From contig WION01000657.1 of assembly GCA_015039365.1 (NCBI GenBank), positions 1-25,730 on the forward strand: 25,730 nucleotides of DNA, given 5' to 3'. Each line of letters opens with the position of its first letter. Positions within the stretch are counted from its first letter, which is position 1. Positions 20,668 to 25,730 of this stretch are shown piece by piece. The stretch is from Amanita rubescens (Eukaryota > Basidiomycota > Agaricomycetes > Agaricales > Amanitaceae). The notes beneath the pieces are model-generated. The model had not been told where the DNA came from. It saw only the letters and a list, made by a program, of their open reading frames with translations, and did no database searches. The translations under genes and the position numbers were made by a program.

Positions 20668-21740
20668 CCTTACCCTTCGCATCGCGCCATGGTTGTACGT
20701 CCAAATCTCACCCCGCCATTGAACTGTCGGAGACCATTAGGTTGAGCGAGAAAGCGTAGTAAGGATTTGTGGGCACACCTTTGGGTTCTTGTACAGAGGT
20801 TCGATCGTGGTGGGATTAATATCAAAGGGATAGCGAGTGACGATGAATACGTGGTTACAGTCGCCGTTACGCTCAGTAGTCAGACATATAAGGGCGATGA
20901 GGATATGAACCGTCGAGTTTTGCGCCTTGTGTAAGTCATGACTGGTGCACCAGGCAGCTATTCCGACTCATGAGGTGACGGGTACTGTCTCAATAGACAA
21001 TACATCAGTCTTCTACTCCCGTCTTTCAAGTTGGCTTGATTATAAGATTGGTTAGGTTGCGATGGACAAGGTGGTGGTTGGACAGCGTGTGTGGAAGCGG
21101 GGAGTCAGCGGAAGGACAGAGCACCTTCGCAAGCGTAGCGTCCGTCTATATCATTCTTGACAACGTTGAACGTTGACCTGAGAGTCCAGGGTACCCACGT
21201 TGCCCAATAGAGAGGTTATTCAAATATGTACCACTGGGCCTGAGAGCAACCCAGGGTCCCCGGTCAGTGCCGCCTGAACTTTCAGTCCTGCGCGCTCTCA
21301 ACCCTTTGACCAGACGCACCATTCGATTTCACCCGGTACACTTGCATCGCTCTGCGCGTCCAGCTCAAGCCTATCGTTTCTAGCTGAAGCCTTTCCCACG
21401 GTCATCTGAGGTGGCACGAGCGCTTGAGCTGAGCCCTACTAGGCTACTGCTTCTGTGCCTCGCGTACTACGAGTCTACGAGTAGGTATCACCATCTAATT
21501 CCTTATTCCCTCCAATCTCATAGAGTCATAATCGGAATCCAAACACCAGAAACATCATCCATTACCTCTGTCACAGTCTAAGTCCGACATACACTTCTTG
21601 ATTCTCACGAGTCACACCCAGCTATTATCATTGCTTTTTTCCATTATCTCTGGTGTGCATTTCCTTTTCACCACCACCCTATCAAACAATCTAATCTTGA
21701 TGGGGGAGTTTGTAACCTTGTTGTCTAGCTGGTCCCAAAA
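20668..21740. other. Intergenic interval with one further repeat-like segment
   Basis: A stretch near 21095-21180 (cagagcaccttcgcaagcgtag) resembles segments at 19745-19765 and 20200-20220, continuing the diverged repeat series. The rest, including the probable 5' flank of the GTPase pseudogene (21250-21740), shows no gene I can support. Confidence 0.3.
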
Positions 21741-22421
21741 ATGTCTGGAAAAAAAAATGTTATTGGCTCAATGCTGGGAAAGTTGGCCCAGAAATTTAAG
21801 CAGGATTCAGCAAGTAAGGCAGCTCACACACAAACTCATGCTCCTGGCACAACATCAGTCATGGCAGCTACAACTGCTGCACCTTCTTTGAGTAGATTAA
21901 TTTATGTGTTTCAGGATTGCTATGACAATGCTAATCCTTGACTGACACATATCAGATCCTGATGAGACACATGTTCAAATCCTCAGGGAACACTATCTAT
22001 GCCCACATTTTCGCATCCTTGTCATTGGGAGGGCTAATGCAGGCAAGACAACCATCCTTGAGAAGGTTTGTGGCATAGCAAAAGGGACAAAGCCCATCAT
22101 ATGTGATAAAGATGGTAAATCACTCTGAGTTTTGTGCTTCCTTTGACTGTGAGTTTCTTGCAGGGAATCAGCTTGAACAGTCTGTGATTCATTTGATGCC
22201 ATCACTTGGGGTGAGTTGGATAATGGTGCAGGGATGTACCCATTTACATGCAATGATAACAGAGAGGCATGCATGATATTTGGCATCAAATTACACACCC
22301 TGGAAGTAACTTTGTCTTCCATGACTCACAGGGTTTTGAATCTGGTTCAACTGAGGAATTGGAGATTGCCTGGAAGTTCATTGAAAAGAAGTCTGCAGAA
22401 ACTGAGCTGAAGAACCAGTTG
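21741..22421 (+). pseudogene. P-loop GTPase (GRANAGKT type), truncated by an LTR retrotransposon
   Basis: The gene starts at the ATG at 21741 (MSGKKNVIGSMLGKLAQKF). A Ser/Ala/Thr-rich linker leads to VFQDCYDNANP, then PDETHVQIL, the G1 motif ILVIGRANAGKTTIL (near 22020-22060), and FVFHDSQGFESGS with DxxG as G3 (near 22310-22345). Two normal introns are visible: gtaaatc...cttgcag (22114-22163) and gtgagtt...ataacag (about 22211-22260). Between NANP and PDETH only the 3' part of an intron remains (ttgactgacacatatcag) with no donor, leaving an in-frame stop at about 21939. The gene ends abruptly after KNQL, where the LTR begins, so the G4/G5 region is absent. The fold is that of small or septin/AIG1-like GTPases; the cellular role is unknown. 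Confidence 0.75.
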
Positions 22422-22867
22422 TGTTATGATCACGTCGATCTCCACCTACGATGCGTCCACGCTAAGAGCGCTTGACAAAGTAGACTAAGTCCAACGGACA
22501 AGTCAAACAATAGGTGAACGAATAGGTTAAGTGATAAGACGACTAGAAGGAGTCTTATCCTTGAGAGCGATAATGAACGGAGTAGAAACGACGTTCTTTA
22601 GGCGAGATGAGATGTGATATTGACAAAGACAAACTAGACAGTTAAGTCGAACTTAAGGTTCGACGTTTACAGTACATCGGTTTATATACATGTACAGAAA
22701 CACAGCCGTATCGTAAGTAGAACAAGGGCGATAGCAAGTATAGGTAAAACAGGAGGCATAGGGGATGGTACGCGTATGAACAAGGGGTTGGGCATAGGGT
22801 AAACGGAATGGGGATCTGTCAAGCCCCTGTTTTACTCCTTGATACGCCGCATGCTTCGTGCATGTAC

Positions 22868-22929
22868 TGACTCATGTACCCTACACCCTATGACATAGTA
22901 TGACTCATACCCTGTACCCAATGACTCAT
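22868..22929 (+). promoter_or_regulatory. Three Gcn4/AP-1-type motifs (TGACTCAT) in the LTR
   Basis: TGACTCAT occurs at 22868-22875, 22901-22908 and 22922-22929, each followed by a GTACCC- or ACCCT-like tract, 19-80 bp upstream of the TATA-like box. TGA(C/G)TCA is the core site of Gcn4/AP-1 bZIP activators. Confidence 0.5.
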
Positions 22930-22947
22930 ACCCTACGCCCTAGGTAG

Positions 22948-22955
22948 TATATAAG
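22948..22955 (+). promoter_or_regulatory. TATA-like box of the LTR promoter (TATATAAG)
   Basis: TATATAAG lies just downstream of the bZIP-type motifs and about 350 bp before the gag ATG, consistent with a U3/R boundary near 22980. The start site is not known. Confidence 0.5.
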
Positions 22956-23302
22956 TAGCGTATATTGTAGTACATACCCTAAGCAACAAGCTAGTCTTTC
23001 CTTGGACAGCTCGGAGCTCCACCCTTCTTAGCTTTGCCCTGAACCTAGACGGTTCTTGTATTCGCCCTCGCTGCTTGACACGGTCAGCAGTAGCTATAGA
23101 GTGATTGAGTCTTGTGTTGTGTAGCCTGTCTAAGGCTCGTGACATAAGCTTGTTGCTTTTCTTCACACCACTCACCACGAATTTCATACGAACCTTCCTT
23201 GCTATCGCCCTGATAGCACACCTCACATACCTTTACCTTGTAGCAGTTTATATTGCACAAGTACATCAACAACTCTACACAACCCCAAACACCCGTTAAA
23301 CC

Positions 23303-24640
23303 ATGGCCCTCCCGGCTGCGCTCGCTGCGATCGCGCTGGCAGGATTCACATACATCATGCGACGAAACAGGATACAAGTTGTCCAACCGATCTTCGACGA
23401 AACCGGAAACATCGTCGGAGCAACCTCAGCAACGGCCGTACCCACCATGGAAACAATTGCAACGGAAACCGAAGACGCAACTATTGCTGCAGCAGCAATG
23501 GGAGCAAACATTGCAAACGTTATAGAACAATTACGGGTACAAAATGAAAACTTCCAACGACAACTGGCACAACAACAACAGGAGTTTGAAAGACAACTCG
23601 GACGGGAACGACGTGCCGCAGAACGAGCCGACAGAGACGCCGATAGGCTTAGAACACGACCACCGGAGTTAAAAATTGAACCTCCGGAACACTACGAAGG
23701 AGAACCGGCAGAAATCGACTCATGGCTCAGAAGGATGAATTACTACTTCATCCAAGTGAGATTAACGGAAGATATTGCACGAGTCACTTATGCGATCCAA
23801 CGAATCCGAAAAGGGAAAGGAAACCGGGCATCGAATTGGGCAAACGGGAAAATAGGAGAAATTGCACAAAACGATGAAGAAAGGATCAGATTCAACGCAA
23901 CTTATCCGGGACGAACCTGCACGCATTATCAAGCGTGTACGGAAGTGCCAGCAGAAGAAGCGACGGCTGATCATCCGGCATGGGACAGATACGAATTTAC
24001 CCACAAACCACCTTTCATAAACTGGAACGCATTCGCAGAGGAAGCGAGACAATACTTCCTAACAACGGAAACACGCGATGAAGCCATAAAGAAACTTCGA
24101 GAGTTAAAACAAGGAGATAAAACTATCGAAGAATATATCATCGAATTTAAAGGATGGGCTCAACTCTCGGGTTTCGACGACATCGCCTTAATCGACCAAT
24201 TCAAAAAAGGTGTTAAGGTCGGAGTAGGAAGAAGGGTGATTGAATTGGGAAACCCCGGAGACGGCAGCACACCAGGACAACTCCAAGCGTGGTACACTAG
24301 GGCAACGGAAATAGAAAAACAATTCCGAGAAGCCGAAAGGTACTATGGGAAAAGGGAGTTCAAAGTCACGAGGACAAACGCGCAAGCCGGACCAAGCCAA
24401 CCAAAAAAGGAAACGATCACGGTCAAAGTAAAGGACGAAAACGCAATGGACGTAGATCAAACACCTACGACCCGTCCTCCACCCAAATGTTATAACTGCG
24501 GAAAAATCGGACACATTGCAAAATACTGCAAAGGAAAAACCGTGATCAGAAGACAAGCCGTAGGAGACTACTTCGGATCAATGACCGAAGAGGAAAAGAC
24601 GGAAATGAAAGAGAAGTTGGGTTTTGTGAGAGATCAATGA
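23303..24640 (+). CDS. gag: Retrotransposon Gag (Ty3/gypsy) with CCHC zinc knuckle
   Basis: This is a single open frame of 445 aa. An N-terminal hydrophobic, Ala-rich stretch is followed by a Gln/Glu/Arg-rich coiled coil (about 75-115, QRQLAQQQQEFERQL). The retrotransposon-gag capsid domain follows (about 120-330; PEHYEGEPAEIDSWLRRMNY to the QLQAWYTRATEIEKQF helix). Near the C-terminus is a CX2CX4HX4C knuckle, CYNCGKIGHIAKYC, after PPP. Gag assembles the virus-like particle and binds element RNA. The ATG at 23303 has a favourable context (accATGG). The frame is intact, so the copy may be young. Its TGA overlaps the ATG of the next frame. Confidence 0.92.
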   Translation: MALPAALAAIALAGFTYIMRRNRIQVVQPIFDETGNIVGATSATAVPTMETIATETEDATIAAAAMGANIANVIEQLRVQNENFQRQLAQQQQEFERQLGRERRAAERADRDADRLRTRPPELKIEPPEHYEGEPAEIDSWLRRMNYYFIQVRLTEDIARVTYAIQRIRKGKGNRASNWANGKIGEIAQNDEERIRFNATYPGRTCTHYQACTEVPAEEATADHPAWDRYEFTHKPPFINWNAFAEEARQYFLTTETRDEAIKKLRELKQGDKTIEEYIIEFKGWAQLSGFDDIALIDQFKKGVKVGVGRRVIELGNPGDGSTPGQLQAWYTRATEIEKQFREAERYYGKREFKVTRTNAQAGPSQPKKETITVKVKDENAMDVDQTPTTRPPPKCYNCGKIGHIAKYCKGKTVIRRQAVGDYFGSMTEEEKTEMKEKLGFVRDQ

Positions 24641-25730
24641 AGGATAGTCCCTCTTCGTTGATCTCCGAGCGATGTATTTATGAATCTCTAGTACCTTCCG
24701 AATATGTATCCCTTGAATCAATAATATACGAGGTGAAACAAAAGGAAGGAAAGATTCGAAATACATCGATAAGGGACAAAACAAATAAACTTAGAAACTC
24801 GTCATCAGCATGGATGATAAGACAACTATGGAAATACCCGGAACAAGGAGTCACACAATTACGGACATTCGCGCATCAAACCTTCAGGGAACAAATTGAT
24901 GAAGAATTAATCAACAAAATCAACGACCTCGAAGAAGAAGAAGCAATCTGGTATCTACGAAAACTCAGAGAACTGCAATGGATTGGAGCATCAGGACACA
25001 GAGAAATGGACATACGAGTCATTCTCACCACCCTGGATACAGAAGAAAGCTTCGACACCATAGCGTTGATCGACAGTGGATGTATGATGTCGGCAATATC
25101 CAAACAATTTGTCGAGGAACATAAAATCAATACGACCAAATTACCACGAGCAATAACCGCTACGAACGCCGATGGAACATTAAACATCGGAGGGAAAATA
25201 ACGGACATGGTCACAATTACAATGAGAATTTACGACCACGAAGAAACGTTAGAACTAGCGGTGGTAAACATTGGAAAGAAAGACATATTCCTTGGACATG
25301 ATTGGTTGGAACATCATAACCCAGAAATTGAATGGCGGAAAGCCCAAATAAAATTCTCAAAATGTCCAGGAGAATGTTACGACGAATCATGGGTTAGGGA
25401 ACCAGAAGACGAAATCGATCAATACAATCCAGAGGAAGATAAAATATTGGCAATTGATATCGATCGACCCGAATTCATACGACACGTCGATCTTCCCTGG
25501 ATAAAAGTAAGAGCGAAGTCGAATTTTGCAACTGACATCGCAGGGGCGAACCAAATTGAAAGGACTTGGAAGGAAATAGTACCGGAAGTCTATCGCGACT
25601 ACAAGGAAGTATTCGAAAAACAGACGTTCGACCAACTACCACCAAGAAGGGCATGGGATCACGCAATCGAATTAACGCCAGGTGCAAAAATGGTAGATTG
25701 CAAAATATACCCCTTAAATCCGGAAGAACA
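24637..25730 (+). CDS. pol: Retrotransposon Pol, N-terminal part (aspartic protease, start of reverse transcriptase), runs off the window
   Basis: The frame opens with ATG at 24637-24639 inside ATGA, overlapping the gag stop (24638-24640), and stays open for 364 codons to the window end. It is in the -1 frame relative to gag; the frame is also open upstream back to about 24496. A spacer of about 125 residues precedes a retropepsin-like domain with the active site ALIDSGCMMS (DSG; about 25066-25095) and the downstream ILG-like element DIFLGHDWLEHHNPEIEW (about 25288-25341). The last residues, FDQLPPRRAWDHAIELTPGA, are the typical entry to a Ty3/gypsy reverse transcriptase. RT, RNase H and integrase must lie to the right. 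No frameshift is visible, consistent with a recent element. Confidence 0.92.
   Translation, partial: MKDSPSSLISERCIYESLVPSEYVSLESIIYEVKQKEGKIRNTSIRDKTNKLRNSSSAWMIRQLWKYPEQGVTQLRTFAHQTFREQIDEELINKINDLEEEEAIWYLRKLRELQWIGASGHREMDIRVILTTLDTEESFDTIALIDSGCMMSAISKQFVEEHKINTTKLPRAITATNADGTLNIGGKITDMVTITMRIYDHEETLELAVVNIGKKDIFLGHDWLEHHNPEIEWRKAQIKFSKCPGECYDESWVREPEDEIDQYNPEEDKILAIDIDRPEFIRHVDLPWIKVRAKSNFATDIAGANQIERTWKEIVPEVYRDYKEVFEKQTFDQLPPRRAWDHAIELTPGAKMVDCKIYPLNPEE

Larger units (their letters stand above)
22422..23290 (+). mobile_element. 5' LTR and leader of a Ty3/gypsy retrotransposon
   Basis: The LTR start is placed at TGTTATGATCACG (22422), a TG-initiated terminus typical of Ty3/gypsy LTRs and exactly where the GTPase gene breaks off. 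The region carries promoter-like elements before gag: three TGACTCAT motifs and a TATATAAG box. It also has two inverted repeats, GATAAGAC...GTCTTATC near 22532-22558 and a perfect 19-bp palindrome at 22646-22664. The 3' border is uncertain: I see neither a clear ...CA end nor an obvious tRNA primer-binding site before gag, and the 3' LTR is outside the window. Confidence 0.7.

Noticed and set aside
23040..23302. tRNA primer-binding site after the LTR
   Set aside because: No TGG-initiated stretch complementary to a tRNA 3' end is recognisable, so the LTR 3' border was left approximate.
24496..24640. -1 ribosomal frameshift between gag and pol
   Set aside because: The frames do overlap, but no X XXY YYZ heptamer in the gag phase is evident. 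The ATGA overlap is the simpler reading, though not proven.

Overview
The window looks like a repeat-rich accessory region of a filamentous basidiomycete (Agaricomycete-type) genome. Introns are about 48-65 bp with GT-AG ends, and the gene families are typical of mushrooms: NACHT NTPases, DUF6589-type proteins, a WDR5/Swd3-like WD40 gene, a GRxNxGKT GTPase and a Ty3/gypsy LTR retrotransposon. Most host-like genes are broken. All identifications come from reading the sequence; no database search was run.

Layout. (1) 1-1003: a decayed WD40 gene and its 3' flank. The same segment recurs as a direct, diverged copy at 18683-19572. (2) 1004-2140: AT-rich decayed sequence with a possible + strand coding remnant. 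(3) 2140-5070: on the minus strand, a chain of short GT...AG intron-like units separated by 2-4 nt spacers. Its core is a 71-bp minisatellite of 22 near-identical units. It lies directly downstream of (4) a frameshifted NACHT NTPase pseudogene (minus, about 6607-5189). (5) 6600-8718: small hypothetical genes, including a 93-aa two-exon gene with a decayed paralogous piece nearby. (6) 8726-16223: a 7.5-kb element with about 105-bp terminal inverted repeats and a perfect 7-bp flanking duplication. It carries two convergent genes, a RecQ-like DEAH helicase and an intact 833-aa DUF6589-type protein. A 1,574-bp hAT-like foldback element with an 8-bp duplication is nested inside the helicase, just before Walker A. 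(7) 16231-18400: a decayed minus-strand gene or genes. (8) 18414-19341: second WD40 pseudogene. (9) 19573-21740: diverged repeats and hypothetical ORFs. (10) 21741-22421: a small GTPase pseudogene cut off by (11) the 5' end of a Ty3/gypsy retrotransposon (LTR from 22422, gag 23303-24640, pol from 24637 off the window end).

The two observations most worth following are the TIR-bounded helicase + DUF6589 element, which has the architecture of a DNA transposon whose transposase may be the DUF6589 protein, and the microexon/intron array in the tail of the NACHT gene. In the first, both genes are transcribed inward from the TIRs and meet tail to tail with a 20-bp coding overlap. In the second, unrelated introns on both sides of the minisatellite follow the same AG-(2-4 nt)-GT layout, so the pattern is not only a by-product of the repeat.
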